A stretch of DNA of 64,000 nt from Marinobacter sp. BGYM27 (GCA_025153445.1 JANZNS010000008.1:124001-188000); one strand, 5' to 3'; numbered from the stretch's first letter, positions 54,301 to 63,349 are shown. Notes: generated from the letters alone by a model not told the origin. Numbers and translations are program-made.

Positions 54301-54522
54301 ACACGCCGCGGCTGGCGGCCCCTGTGGCTGGTCGGCGGCGCACTGATGGCTGTGGTGGTGCTGAAACTATTCACCGTCGATATGTCCGGCACCGGCACCA
54401 TCGCCCGCATCATCGCGTTTCTGACAGTAGGTGGCCTGCTTTTGGTGGTGGGCTACTTTGCGCCGGTCCCGCCAAGGGAAACGCCGGATCAGGCTATCGG
54501 TAGCGAGGAAACTCCAGGCTAG
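51397..54522 (+). CDS. DUF2339 multi-pass membrane protein
   Basis: A very large membrane protein of 1041 residues. It opens with one hydrophobic helix, a coiled coil (about 35-65, VVRLQQKVSRQNDQIQALTTEL) and an acidic Pro/Ala-rich linker. After residue 150 (FTGGNLMVRVGILILFFGVAFLLKYA) about 25-30 hydrophobic helices run to the C terminus. The segment FTGGNLMVRVGILILFFGVAF is the DUF2339 hallmark. Function of the family is unknown. The start is ATG 51397 (or the TTG just before it). The protein is among the longest in the window. Confidence 0.9.
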   Translation: MLYVLFTVAGAIILGGIAESVSGLVTGGALGWIAASVVRLQQKVSRQNDQIQALTTELASARQADTTPIETASAAAPAPETLATREATPAAESPPAASAEAEVEAEDVSLELELHPEPVENAWRATPEPLKPAPKSAVEGWLDTVFDKARQWVVSYFTGGNLMVRVGILILFFGVAFLLKYAAEKVVVPLELRYAGILAAALVMLVLGWRLRRKNAAYGLVMQGGATGLIYLAIFAAFQLHQLLTPTTAFSLLLLVVVSTAALAVIQNAVWLAAVGVTGGFLAPVLASSGSGDYISLFSYYLVLNLGIALIAFYRSWRFLNWLGFVFTFGIGTVWGAQFYQAAFFNSVEPFLVGFFLLYTLIALLFAMKQPPALKGLVDGTLVFGTPVAFMGLQSQLLDDYTSVPYMMAWSSAAVGAIYLALARFVRHRAGLGLLCESYIALAIAFLTLAIPLAFDGRVTSAVWAAEGAALIWVGLRQGHLLPRLSGLGLMLVAAVFYWDESPASWPTTFVFNADFIGSVLLAGAACYAAHLYHRHRDKLTLPEQKFGARALLVWGYIWWLGGGLRDIDNHFNGLAELLLVEVLVALTGIACWLAVKRYRAIAPFILGLVTAGAGLLLMLLLHRYSLANTLLINFNMLSALIVAGLCLWMAISAHRNRFSDSIAVAPVAQRMLLWAATLTLLGFGFGEIDHFVAEGLKGSLSLLLALVVLLPLIALHRRVNWAPLTQPVLLLLPIIGFTLVVYVIRDEPLLAHYGWLIFPAAWAGWYGALRYLDRQPGYPLGALHVASALLLTVSIGWQLSQPLSAGLWAISAWGLTFALALEAIQRLKHLSWPFQRHAAAMNTLLPRILVGLLALWMVISNLQAPGSSGAIPYLPLLNPLDLTNLAAIWLIFRWLHRHDPTLITDRQLAYGLPGALAFLWINAALLRAFHFTLDIPFRFEPMLASFAVQSGLSILWSVIGLVTMLLATRRGWRPLWLVGGALMAVVVLKLFTVDMSGTGTIARIIAFLTVGGLLLVVGYFAPVPPRETPDQAIGSEETPG

Positions 54523-54644
54523 GGCAACGGGCGACATGACCCCGGGCAATTCTTCGCTGGGTCTCACCGAGTACAGGCTTTAGGATGGCGCGTGATCATT
54601 TGCGTCGTCCGCCTTTTCGTCTGCACTGCTTACTGGATCTGATT

Positions 54645-55838
54645 ATGCCGTCATCCGACTCGCGCCGCTTACCGGCGCTCCTGCTCTTCTTCGGTGTTGC
54701 GCTCGCCTTCAGCGTCACCATGATCGGCACCACCATGCCGACACCGCTGTACCCGATTTATCAGGACAGGTTCGGTTTCTCCCAATTGATGATTACGATC
54801 ATCTTCGCGGCTTATGCGGTAGGGGTTATCGGCGCACTGATCGTCACTGGGCGCTGGTCCGATCAGCTGGGCCGTCGGCCGCTGCTGCTCGCCGGACTGG
54901 TGTGTTCGGTCATCAGCGACATCGTATTCTGGCAGGCAGACGGGCTGACGATGATTCTGGTGGGTCGGGTGCTGTCCGGCATTTCCGCCGGAATATTTAC
55001 CGGCACTGCCACGGTTGCGGTGATCGAACTGGCACCACCCCACTGGCGTCAGCGGGCGACCTTTTTTGCGACTGCCGCCAATATGGGCGGGCTGGGCCTG
55101 GGCCCGATGCTGGCCGGCGCCTTGTCTCAGTACCTGCCGGCACCATTGATCCTGTCCTATCTGGTGCATATGGGATTGGCTGTACTCGCCACTACCTGCG
55201 TCTGGCTCGCTCCGGAAACCGTTGCGAAACCGGCCCGCCCGAAACTGTCACTGCAGCGCCTTAACGTACCGCCGGAAGTCCGCAGTGTGTTTATTCCGGC
55301 GGCAATTGCGGGTTTTGCCGGTTTCGCGGTGTGCGGGTTTTTCACGTCCATTGCACCGGCGATGATGGGTAAGGTGCTGGGCTACGATAACCGGCTGCTG
55401 ATCGGCGTCGTGGCCGGTAGTATTTTCATTGCCTCCACTATCGGTCAGTTCCTGCAGGACAAACTGCCCATCGCCCTGCGCCTGCCGTTGGGCTGCGCCA
55501 CACTGGTGGTTGGTATGCTGCCCGTCGCTTTGGGCATCTACCTTCAGTCGCTACCGGCTTTCATGGTGGGGGCCATCATCGCCGGCATGGGTCACGGGAT
55601 ATCCTTCCGTGCCGGGATGGGGGCAATTGCCAGCGCCAGCCCGGCAAACGAGCGGGCGGCTGTTACCTCAACGTTCTTCATCGTGGTCTATGTCGCCATC
55701 TCGCTACCAGTGGTGGGTATCGGTGTGATGGCCAGCCTGACCAGCCTGCAAACCACCGGCATCATCTTCTCGATTTGCGTCGGTTCGCTGGCGGCACTGG
55801 CGTTGGTGATACTGCTTCGGCGTCGTCGTTCAGCTTGA
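54645..55838 (+). CDS. MFS transporter
   Basis: A 397-residue major facilitator with 12 helices. Motif A between helices 2 and 3 is GRWSDQLGRRPLLLAG. The start is placed at ATG 54645 (MPSSDSRRL), since 20 residues upstream are not family-like; no strong ribosome site is seen. The nature of the substrate cannot be read; similarity is to drug and sugar exporters. It stands between DUF2339 and DCC-family genes. Confidence 0.9.
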   Translation: MPSSDSRRLPALLLFFGVALAFSVTMIGTTMPTPLYPIYQDRFGFSQLMITIIFAAYAVGVIGALIVTGRWSDQLGRRPLLLAGLVCSVISDIVFWQADGLTMILVGRVLSGISAGIFTGTATVAVIELAPPHWRQRATFFATAANMGGLGLGPMLAGALSQYLPAPLILSYLVHMGLAVLATTCVWLAPETVAKPARPKLSLQRLNVPPEVRSVFIPAAIAGFAGFAVCGFFTSIAPAMMGKVLGYDNRLLIGVVAGSIFIASTIGQFLQDKLPIALRLPLGCATLVVGMLPVALGIYLQSLPAFMVGAIIAGMGHGISFRAGMGAIASASPANERAAVTSTFFIVVYVAISLPVVGIGVMASLTSLQTTGIIFSICVGSLAALALVILLRRRRSA

Positions 55839-55906
55839 TGGCCTGAGCGCGTTCGTTCCATACTGCCAATATCTAACCGGTTTCACTGGATTGTGAAGGA
55901 GGTGGG

Positions 55907-56278
55907 ATGATGTCGGCAGATAGCCCAATTACCGTTTTCTATGATGGCGCCTGCCCGCGCTGCAGAGCGGACCGTCGGCGTTACGAGCAGTGGGCCGGCG
56001 ACCGGCGCGATGCGGTGTCCTGGTTCGACATCACCGGTCAGGACGATCACCTTCGTGACATCGGCATTGACCCGGACGCTGCGCTCAGGGAACTGCACGT
56101 GCAGGATCGGCAAGGCAGAATTCATCGGGAGCTGGATGCCTATATTCTGCTGATGGCCCGCGTGCCCCGCCTGAAACCGCTGGCCTGGCTGATCAGTCTG
56201 CCGGTGATCCGGCCAGTATTGTCGTGGCTCTACCGAACGTGGGTGTTGCGGCGGCTGGAGCGCACCGGACGAACCTAA
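55907..56278 (+). CDS. DCC-family (DUF393) thiol-disulfide oxidoreductase-like protein
   Basis: A 123-residue protein of the DCC family. The thioredoxin-like start ITVFYDGACPRCRAD holds the CxxC pair (Cys16, Cys19); the C-terminal part has a hydrophobic segment (PLAWLISLPVIRPVLSWLY) and an Arg-rich end. It starts with ATG ATG after AAGGAGGTGGG. Members are thought to be oxidoreductases, but the reaction is not known. A secreted 162-residue protein follows. Confidence 0.88.
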   Translation: MMSADSPITVFYDGACPRCRADRRRYEQWAGDRRDAVSWFDITGQDDHLRDIGIDPDAALRELHVQDRQGRIHRELDAYILLMARVPRLKPLAWLISLPVIRPVLSWLYRTWVLRRLERTGRT

Positions 56279-56312
56279 AATAGTGAAAAACAGAGTTCAG
56301 GGAGGACGATCT

Positions 56313-56801
56313 GTGAAAAGGAAAAGTATGATCGCGGCCATCGCCATGATGGCAGGCTGTCTGGTCACCGGTGTTGCTGCAAGCGAGCCCGCATTTGCCC
56401 AGCAGGCAAGTGAGCTGGAACAAAACCTGCGCAAAGCGAAGCCCCTGACACTCGAGATCCGCTATGGGCTTTCAACATCGCCTATCTCAGCAAATCAACC
56501 AACCCCGTCACCGGTTTTTCTGGACAGCGCCCAGGCGATTGATATCGCCGTGGCGGCCGACGATTCGGGTATTGTCCGTAGCGGCAGCGAGCAAATCACC
56601 TACTCCCTGAAGCCGTCCAACGACGAGCCTCATCGGCTGGATTTCAACTTTTCCCGGGAAACACCCGATGGCAGTAACAGCTTCGATACCGCAATCACCG
56701 CGCCACTGAATCAGTGGCTGACGGTCGGCATGATCAGTCATGACGACGGCCAAGGCACCGCGGACAATTTTTACGTGCTGGTGCGCCTGAGCGACCAGTA
56801 G
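56313..56801 (+). CDS. Exported protein of unknown function (162 aa)
   Basis: Not recognised. A signal peptide (KRKSMIAAIAMMAGCLVTGVAASEPAFA) directs it out of the cytoplasm; cleavage is likely after AFA. The mature part (about 130 residues) is beta-rich and Ser/Asp-rich (AIDIAVAADDSGIVRSG; RLDFNFSRETPDGSNSF). The start is a GTG at 56313 with GGGAGG 7 nt upstream. The next gene is convergent, so it is probably the end of its operon. Confidence 0.72.
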   Translation: MKRKSMIAAIAMMAGCLVTGVAASEPAFAQQASELEQNLRKAKPLTLEIRYGLSTSPISANQPTPSPVFLDSAQAIDIAVAADDSGIVRSGSEQITYSLKPSNDEPHRLDFNFSRETPDGSNSFDTAITAPLNQWLTVGMISHDDGQGTADNFYVLVRLSDQ

Positions 56802-56810
56802 TTCAGACGG

Positions 56811-57266
56811 TTACGGCTTTTGCTCAAACTGAACAGGCTGAACCCGTTTGTCACGCACCACCACCGTGCCCGCCAGCTTGTCATGCCAGCCCTGCTTGCG
56901 GCTGTCGAAAGCCACCCAGATAAAGCCCAGGCAGAACGGAATCGTCGACACGAAATAGGCAAGGTAGCGACCGATCGACTGTCCAACTGACATCCGGTCG
57001 CCGGTGCGGGCATCCACCACCCGCAACTTGAGCATCATCTTGCCCGGGGTGCCCAGAAACCGGCGCCAGAACCAGATGGTCGCAACGACCGGCAGCACAT
57101 AGCTCAGCAGCACATCCCAGACCCCGTGCACGACCTGGGTTCCCATCCAGTAATCCTCGCCGTAGATCAGTGACAAGGACACCGCCATCACCACCAGCAG
57201 AATCACCGTATCGATAATCACGGCACCAAAACGAACGCCGAAACCGGCGTATTCCATATCGTCCAT
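56811..57266 (-). CDS. RDD-family membrane protein
   Basis: A 151-residue membrane protein consisting of a single RDD domain: EYAGFGVRFGAVIIDTVILLVV with the Arg-Asp signature, LGTPGKMMLKLRVVDARTGD, and two more helices. The ATG at 57266 follows AAGGA and excludes 31 upstream residues. RDD proteins are proposed ion transporters. It is much shorter than the cassette RDD protein at 11734-12681. No clear partner. Confidence 0.87.
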   Translation of the reverse strand: MDDMEYAGFGVRFGAVIIDTVILLVVMAVSLSLIYGEDYWMGTQVVHGVWDVLLSYVLPVVATIWFWRRFLGTPGKMMLKLRVVDARTGDRMSVGQSIGRYLAYFVSTIPFCLGFIWVAFDSRKQGWHDKLAGTVVVRDKRVQPVQFEQKP

Positions 57267-57445
57267 TGTTCGCTGTTCCTTTACGGGCACATTCGGCAGG
57301 ATCGCTTGAGTCGCGATGGTGAACATCAGCGACGCGTCCGGTTCCTTCGATAGTAGCAAAGCGAACAGCGAGTTGGCGCCTCGTAACCTGACCTGGAGCA
57401 GCCCGAGTACCGGGCCCTCTCCTGCCTGTTACGCGAAGAGAGTCT

Positions 57446-58777
57446 TTAGAGCATCCGCAGCCCGGCGGTGAGCCCCGCCGCCAGAAGCCCCGTGCAGGTC
57501 AGTGACGTCAGTGACAACACCAGGTTCCAGCGGATCGCCGCCAGATGGGCGCTGTAGCCGGTAATCCGCTCCAGCAGCAGTGAGTTGGCGGTGTGCGGTG
57601 TGCCCGCCGTGGTAATCCCCCAACCGGACACCATACCGACACCCAGCCCCAGCAAAGCTTCTGAGGGCCAGATTGGCGCCAGCACGCCACCGGTCAGGGT
57701 GCCGATCACAATCGGATTCAGCCCCACCATGCCACCGAGGTAAAACACGAAAGGCACACAGAACGCCGTCACGGGATAAGCCCAGCCGTGGAGCGTAAAA
57801 TCCTCGCCCATCAATTGCAGAGCAAAGGCACTGATTAGCGCACCAAGAAAAGCGGAACCGCCGACGATCACCAGTTCGTTGGTCACCGGTGCCATAGTCG
57901 GAAGACTGATTTTGCTTCCCTCAAGCCGACGCATAACCAGACCAACAGCCACCGCGCCGAGACAACTGAACGCCACCGCGCGCGAATAGCTGAGACCCGC
58001 CAGCGTGCTCAGCAGCATGGTGCTGATGCAGATTGCGCCGATAATGCCGGCGAAGCGCAGCCATGGCATCGGACCTGAGGGTTTGAAATCGTCCGGCCGC
58101 GCCAGTGCAGGTTCCGGCGTCCGGAACAGTGCACCACTCAGCAGATACAGCACCGCAACAGGAAAGCTGACGGCAATCAGCTGCCAACTGTGGAGGCCCG
58201 GTAACAGCGTCACTGTCAGTACAATGGAGATCGACAGGGGCGAACTGATGGGCGATGCCCCGAAGCCACGCAAAGCACCACGGGAGGCGTTCTGGGTCAT
58301 GGCGGTATCGCCGCGACGGGTGATTTCGCCACGGATCATGGTCGCCACCACGCCAACAGAACCGAAGTTGAGCGGCACCGACAGAAACGCGGTACCAAAT
58401 GCAATACTGTAATAACGCGCCAGGGGTTTGCCGGCAAAAAGACTGCGGGAGATCGTATCCAGGTCTTTGGAGTGCCCCAGCATGGACGACAGCAGCATCA
58501 CCGAGATGATCAGCGTGGTCAGCCGGGTCATGTTGTTGGCAGCCGTCAGCAGCGCCGTCGGCTCAATGAAGATGGCCGCCACGAAAGCGGCAATCAGCAA
58601 ACTGAAGATGATGCGCGACACCCGGCGCAAATCCCGCCAACCGAGGATGATCGCCAGGATAACAGCTGCCGCCCCAAGAATACCGGCATTGGGCACGAAG
58701 AACGCCACGCCGGCCAGCAAGGCGAGGTACGCCAGTGCCGATCGAACCGTCAGCATCCGGGCAGCGTTCGACGTCAT
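57446..58777 (-). CDS. Multi-pass membrane transporter, ion-transporter superfamily type
   Basis: A 443-residue membrane protein with about 11-12 helices. Conserved-looking parts are GFGASPISSPLSISIV in the middle and GLNPIVIGTLTGGVLAPIWPSE near 350, resembling the re-entrant hairpins of dicarboxylate/short-chain acid carriers. No exact family can be named. The ATG at 58777 follows CAGGAG. It is the last gene after the CoA-transferase subunits, so it probably transports the same oxo-acid or a related one. Confidence 0.75.
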   Translation of the reverse strand: MTSNAARMLTVRSALAYLALLAGVAFFVPNAGILGAAAVILAIILGWRDLRRVSRIIFSLLIAAFVAAIFIEPTALLTAANNMTRLTTLIISVMLLSSMLGHSKDLDTISRSLFAGKPLARYYSIAFGTAFLSVPLNFGSVGVVATMIRGEITRRGDTAMTQNASRGALRGFGASPISSPLSISIVLTVTLLPGLHSWQLIAVSFPVAVLYLLSGALFRTPEPALARPDDFKPSGPMPWLRFAGIIGAICISTMLLSTLAGLSYSRAVAFSCLGAVAVGLVMRRLEGSKISLPTMAPVTNELVIVGGSAFLGALISAFALQLMGEDFTLHGWAYPVTAFCVPFVFYLGGMVGLNPIVIGTLTGGVLAPIWPSEALLGLGVGMVSGWGITTAGTPHTANSLLLERITGYSAHLAAIRWNLVLSLTSLTCTGLLAAGLTAGLRML

Positions 58778-58814
58778 GGCCGAACACTCCTGCAGGGGCA
58801 AGCAGCGAATGACA

Positions 58815-59474
58815 TCAGTGCGCCGACGGCTCTTGCAAAGGTGGCAGCAGCTTGGCGCCGGTCAGCGCCTGTACTTCTTCAAGCGTATTGTCACCGTAGA
58901 GTTCCCGTACCCGCAGGCCTTCGTCAGTCACATCAATGACCGCCAGATCGGTGTAAATACGCTTGACCACACCTGCACCGGTTAATGGATATACGCACTT
59001 TTCGAGGATTTTAGGCGCATTATCCTTGGCGTTATGCCGCATTAGCACAAACAGCTGGCGTGCACCCACTGCCAGATCCATCGCCCCGCCAACTGCCGGT
59101 GGCAGGGTTTGGCTCAGGGTGGCCCAATTAGCCAGATCGCCGGTCGCCGACACCTGAAAGGCGCCCAGCACGGCGATATCAAGATGACCGCCGCGCATCA
59201 TGGCGAAGGATTCGGAGTTATCGAAATAGCAGCCACCGGGAATCAGGGTGACGTATTGCTTGCCCGCATTGATCAGATCCGGATCGATCTTGTCCGGCTC
59301 CGGCGCAGGTCCGACACCCAAAATGCCGTTCTCGCTGTGGTAGATCACCTGCCGGTCGGCAGAGACGAAGTTCGCCACCTGCGTCGGCATACCGATACCC
59401 AGATTAACGTAGGCGCCATCGGGAATATCCTGCGCGACACGACGCGCCATGTCTTCGTTGCTAAGCCGCATCAT
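58815..59474 (-). CDS. 3-Oxoacid CoA-transferase, subunit B
   Basis: A 219-residue beta subunit of a two-subunit CoA-transferase. The catalytic Glu48 is in YHSENGILGVGPAP, and DIPDGAYVNLGIGMP and GALDLAVGARQ-like GAMDLAVGARQL are typical. The start at 59474 has AGGAGG upstream and overlaps the A-subunit gene by 14 bases, so translation is coupled. With subunit A it moves CoA from succinyl-CoA (or acetyl-CoA) to a 3-oxo acid such as acetoacetate or 3-oxoadipate; which one cannot be decided. Confidence 0.92.
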   Translation of the reverse strand: MMRLSNEDMARRVAQDIPDGAYVNLGIGMPTQVANFVSADRQVIYHSENGILGVGPAPEPDKIDPDLINAGKQYVTLIPGGCYFDNSESFAMMRGGHLDIAVLGAFQVSATGDLANWATLSQTLPPAVGGAMDLAVGARQLFVLMRHNAKDNAPKILEKCVYPLTGAGVVKRIYTDLAVIDVTDEGLRVRELYGDNTLEEVQALTGAKLLPPLQEPSAH

Positions 59475-60144
59475 GTTGCTGTTCCTCCTGGGCCACCACA
59501 CGGTTCACAAAAATACCCGGCGTTACCACGTGCTCCGGATTCAACCCGCCCGCCTCTACGATCGACGCGACTTCGGCGACCGTGATTCTGGCAGCTGATG
59601 CCATCACCGGATTGAAGTTACGCCCGGCGGTGTTGTAGATCAGATTGCCCCAGGTATCCGCCGTCAACGCCTTGATAAAGGCAAAATCGGCATGCAGCGC
59701 GGTCTCCAGCACATAGCCTTTGCCATCAATAATGCGGGTGTCCTTGCCTTCCGCCAGCAGGGTGCCGTAGGCGGTCGGTGTGTAAACGCCGCCCAGACCT
59801 GCCCCTGCAGCGCGAATGCGCTCGCTCAGCGTGCCCTGTGGCACCAGTTCCAGCTCCAGCTCGCCTTTTTCGTATAGCCGCTCAAACCAGACAGAACCGG
59901 CTGACCGGGGAAATGAACACACGATCTTGCGTACCAGACCATCACGCAGCAGCGAGGCGATGCCTTCTTCCCTCACACCCGAATTGTTGGAGATGATCGT
60001 CAGGTCACGGGCACCGTGTTGGCGCAGCGCCTCGATCAGCTGCAGCGGAATACCGGAGTTGCCAAAGCCGCCGATCATCACGACAGCGCCGTCGTGGACA
60101 TCGGCCACGGCAGATTTCAATGAGTCACATACTTTATTAATCAC
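59461..60144 (-). CDS. 3-Oxoacid CoA-transferase, subunit A
   Basis: A 227-residue alpha subunit. The CoA-binding part GAVVMIGGFGNSGIPLQLIEAL is at the start, with LTIISNNSG and the AGAGLGGVYTPTAYGT loop later. It is followed by the overlapping B subunit. Upstream are TRAP transporter genes, so the substrate is taken up and activated in one pathway. Similarity to both succinyl-CoA:3-ketoacid and 3-oxoadipate transferases is expected. Confidence 0.92.
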   Translation of the reverse strand: MINKVCDSLKSAVADVHDGAVVMIGGFGNSGIPLQLIEALRQHGARDLTIISNNSGVREEGIASLLRDGLVRKIVCSFPRSAGSVWFERLYEKGELELELVPQGTLSERIRAAGAGLGGVYTPTAYGTLLAEGKDTRIIDGKGYVLETALHADFAFIKALTADTWGNLIYNTAGRNFNPVMASAARITVAEVASIVEAGGLNPEHVVTPGIFVNRVVAQEEQQHDAA

Positions 60145-60156
60145 GTTGAGCCACCA

Positions 60157-62115
60157 TCAGGAACGCACTTGTGAGCCGGATTTAATCGCGCCTGGCGAGT
60201 TCAGCATCCGGTTGCCAAGGTAAATCACGACCACCAGAGAGAAGCCCACCAGATCACTGATCCACTCGGGATAAATAAGAATCGCGCCAGCCACCATCAC
60301 CAGCATCCGCAGCGGCCAGTTCAGCGTGCCAACCCGATACAGGTAACCTTCCATACCCGAAGCCAGCAGCCAGATCGCGGTGACGGCGGTGAAGGCGGAA
60401 ATCAGAATGTGGACCGGATCGCCCTGCAGAATCAGCGCCGGATTTAGCACAAACAGGAATGGCAATATGAACAGAATGCCGCCCAGTCGCATGGCGTAGA
60501 CACCGGTCTTGGATGCGCTGGAACCGGCAATACCCGACGCCGTGATCGCAGCCAGAGCGACCGGCGGCGTGATGTAAGACATCATGCCCCAGTAGAGAAT
60601 GAACAAATGGCTCGCCAGCGGATTAAGACCCGCACTGACCAGCGCCGGCGCCAGCAGAATCGACAGGAAGATGTAACACGCACTTACGGTCATCCCCATG
60701 CCCAGCACAAAGCTGGTGATCGCACCGGCCGCGAGCATCAGGGGGATGCTGCCATCAGCGTAGAGCAACAACTCACGGGAAAATGCACCCGCCACGCCGG
60801 TATAGGACAAACCACCGACGACCAGGCCAATACCCGCCAGTATCGCAACAAGATTGGCGACGTTCGTTGTCAGTTCCTGCATGAACGACAACAGACGTTT
60901 GAAGTTCATGCGGTACTTACGCTTGAACAGCGAGATACCCAGCAGCACCAGCGTGGCATAGTAAGGGGCGTAGGCTTCAAGCCGCATGAACAGCAACATG
61001 TAGATGAGCATGAACAGGCTGAACAGGTACGGCCAGCCGTCTTTCAGCGTCGCTTTGAGGTTCGGGATCTCTTCAGGATCCATCCCCTTCAGGCCATTCT
61101 TGGCGGCATAGATATCCACCTGGAACAGCAGGGCAAGGTAGAACAACAGAGCCGGCAAAAAGGCCGCAATCATGATTTCCGAGTAAGGCACACCCAGGAA
61201 TGACGCCATGATAAACGCCACAGCCCCCATGATCGGCGGCATCAACGTACCCCCGGTTGAGGCGCAGGCTTCAACCGCACCGGCGTAGTGAGCCGGATAG
61301 CCGGTCTTTTTCATGGTCGGGATCGTGATCGGCCCCGTGGTCAGAATGTTCGAGATAACACTGCCCGACAGGCTGCCGAGAATACCGCTTGAGAGTACGG
61401 ATACCTTGGCAGGACCACCACGGCTCTTGCCCATCAGCGACGTGGCAAACTGCATAAAGAAGTCGCCACCGCCAGTGGCGGTGAGCGCGCAACCGAACAC
61501 CACAAAGCCGATGACCAGTTGCGCCACCACCTGCATCGGAATGCCGATGATACTTTCGACCCCCATCACGTGGGCGCGAACGGTTTCACCCAGGCTGTAC
61601 TCGTTGCCCCAGAGGAAGCCCGGCATTGAATCCGCAAACAGCGGATAGCAGCCAAACAACAAAGCCACCCCGAGCAATGGCCAGCCGCCACAACGGCGAA
61701 CGCCTTCAAGCACCAGCACCAGCAAAATGGACGCCGCTACCGTCGCTTCGGTGGGTGCCATGAAATCCCAGCCCTGCTGGATCATCACCAGCCCGTGATA
61801 GCCCAGGTACGCACAGGACCCCAGCGCCAGCAATGCCAGCGGCCAGTCATACCAGGAGACCCGGCTTTTCGCACCCGACCAGGCCGGAAAAACAATCAAT
61901 GCCGCAGCCAGAAAAATGCCAATCAGATAGTAGAGATAGGCATTGCCCAATGGCTGAAAGCCCAGCAACGACAAGTTGAACGTCTGGTTAATCGCCATCA
62001 ACAGGCCCAGACAGCCCAGCGCGATCACGCTCCAGTATGCAAAACCGGTCAAGCGGCTACTGGCTTCGCTCTCGGGCGACGTTTGTTTAGGGGAAGAGTC
62101 CTGAGCAGGATTCAT
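60157..62115 (-). CDS. TRAP transporter fused permease (DctQM, TAXI type)
   Basis: A 652-residue membrane protein combining the small and large subunits of a TRAP transporter: four helices first (about 25-150) and then about 12-14 helices. GNEYSLGETVRAHVMG, GGDFFMQFATSLMGKSRGGPAKVSVLSSGILGSLSGS (shortened) and PPIMGAVAFIMASFLGVPY are characteristic of fused TAXI-type permeases. The ATG at 62115 is chosen; 62 upstream residues are not family-like and overlap the binding protein gene. It acts with the periplasmic protein encoded just before it. Substrate unknown, but CoA-transferase genes follow. Confidence 0.93.
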   Translation of the reverse strand: MNPAQDSSPKQTSPESEASSRLTGFAYWSVIALGCLGLLMAINQTFNLSLLGFQPLGNAYLYYLIGIFLAAALIVFPAWSGAKSRVSWYDWPLALLALGSCAYLGYHGLVMIQQGWDFMAPTEATVAASILLVLVLEGVRRCGGWPLLGVALLFGCYPLFADSMPGFLWGNEYSLGETVRAHVMGVESIIGIPMQVVAQLVIGFVVFGCALTATGGGDFFMQFATSLMGKSRGGPAKVSVLSSGILGSLSGSVISNILTTGPITIPTMKKTGYPAHYAGAVEACASTGGTLMPPIMGAVAFIMASFLGVPYSEIMIAAFLPALLFYLALLFQVDIYAAKNGLKGMDPEEIPNLKATLKDGWPYLFSLFMLIYMLLFMRLEAYAPYYATLVLLGISLFKRKYRMNFKRLLSFMQELTTNVANLVAILAGIGLVVGGLSYTGVAGAFSRELLLYADGSIPLMLAAGAITSFVLGMGMTVSACYIFLSILLAPALVSAGLNPLASHLFILYWGMMSYITPPVALAAITASGIAGSSASKTGVYAMRLGGILFILPFLFVLNPALILQGDPVHILISAFTAVTAIWLLASGMEGYLYRVGTLNWPLRMLVMVAGAILIYPEWISDLVGFSLVVVIYLGNRMLNSPGAIKSGSQVRS

Positions 62116-62200
62116 GACAAGGGAGCTCCGAAAAAAAAGCCATACACGGGGCCAGAAGGCTCGCGTGTATAGCAATGGGGTCAAATCAGGATCGGAAAGA

Positions 62201-63349
62201 TCAGAGCGACTGAAGAGCCTGGGTGCGGTACTTCTCCCAGATTTTGGCAAACTCTTCGTCGCTTTTGCCTTCACCTTCAGCAACGGCTTTGGGCCAGGCA
62301 TCGCGCAGCGCTTTCAGGCGCGCCAGACGCTCGTTGTTCCAGGTATCGAACTGGTCAGTCCAGATGCCTTTTTCCTTCAGGTAGCGGATAGCACCAGGAT
62401 GGAAGGGAACATCTGCAGCCGGGGTGCCCGACTTGTCCAGACGCCAGCGCTTCATTACCGACGTTGCGTCCTTGTAGATATCGTAGGTTTCGTCCAGCGC
62501 CTTGATGAAGGCGTACACCTGGTCATCATTCATATCCGCGCGCACAACAATCATCGGATAGCGATAAGCCAGAATATCGACCGGGTTTTCTTCACTGATA
62601 CCCGCACCGATGGTTTCCTTGTACGGCTGAAAGAAAGGCGCCACTTCTTTCAGACGCTTCCAGCCTTCTTTGTTGTCGGCCGGCACTTCAAGCCAGTGAA
62701 TACCGCGTGGCGACTGGTCCAGCTCGTACAGATGGCTCGGTGTAGTAGAGGTGCAGCTGGCATCCGCTTCGTTGCGGGTCAGCGAGCTCATGGTGCTGGC
62801 GTAAGTCGGGAACATGATCGCGTCAACGTCATCCCGGGTCAGACCGGCAAATGCCAGAAAGGCATCGCATTTCACGTTAATCGAATCGTTACCCGCGACG
62901 TACGCAAAACGCTGTCCCTTGAGGTCTTCCAGAGATTTGATGTTGGCATCCGCCGCAGTGAATACACCAAATGACGACGGTCGACCGGCGATAACCCGCA
63001 AGTCCTGAGGCCCCCAGCGACGGGTCGCAAAGTCATAAACGCCTTCGGACGCGAAGAAAGTCTCTGTTGCCAGGAAGCTGAAATCAGCCCGCTTGCTGAT
63101 CAGCGGCTGCAGACGACCAATAGCAGAACCTGAAGGCTGGATACGAATACGGGTACCAAACTTTTTACCAAAGGCATCGGCGATCGCGGATGCCTCAGCG
63201 TAACCCGCCGAGCCCACGTCATAGGATGACCAGGTCATGGAGCGCGGCAGTTCGGTGTCGTCTGCCAGAGCGGCAGAGCTGAAGCCCAGTGCGAGTGCTG
63301 CAGTCACAGCAGAGGCGGCTGAACGAAAAGAGGTGGACGTGCGAAACAT
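62201..63349 (-). CDS. TAXI-family TRAP transporter solute-binding protein
   Basis: A 382-residue periplasmic binding protein. The signal peptide (SAASAVTAALALGFSSAALA) is cleaved near residue 28. The mature protein starts with the TAXI type DVGSAGYAEASAIADAF and IRIQPSGSAIGRLQPL, and has ADASCTSTTPSHLYEL. It captures a solute for the fused permease. The ATG at 63349 follows GGAGAAAGA. It is the first gene of the minus-strand operon. Confidence 0.94.
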   Translation of the reverse strand: MFRTSTSFRSAASAVTAALALGFSSAALADDTELPRSMTWSSYDVGSAGYAEASAIADAFGKKFGTRIRIQPSGSAIGRLQPLISKRADFSFLATETFFASEGVYDFATRRWGPQDLRVIAGRPSSFGVFTAADANIKSLEDLKGQRFAYVAGNDSINVKCDAFLAFAGLTRDDVDAIMFPTYASTMSSLTRNEADASCTSTTPSHLYELDQSPRGIHWLEVPADNKEGWKRLKEVAPFFQPYKETIGAGISEENPVDILAYRYPMIVVRADMNDDQVYAFIKALDETYDIYKDATSVMKRWRLDKSGTPAADVPFHPGAIRYLKEKGIWTDQFDTWNNERLARLKALRDAWPKAVAEGEGKSDEEFAKIWEKYRTQALQSL

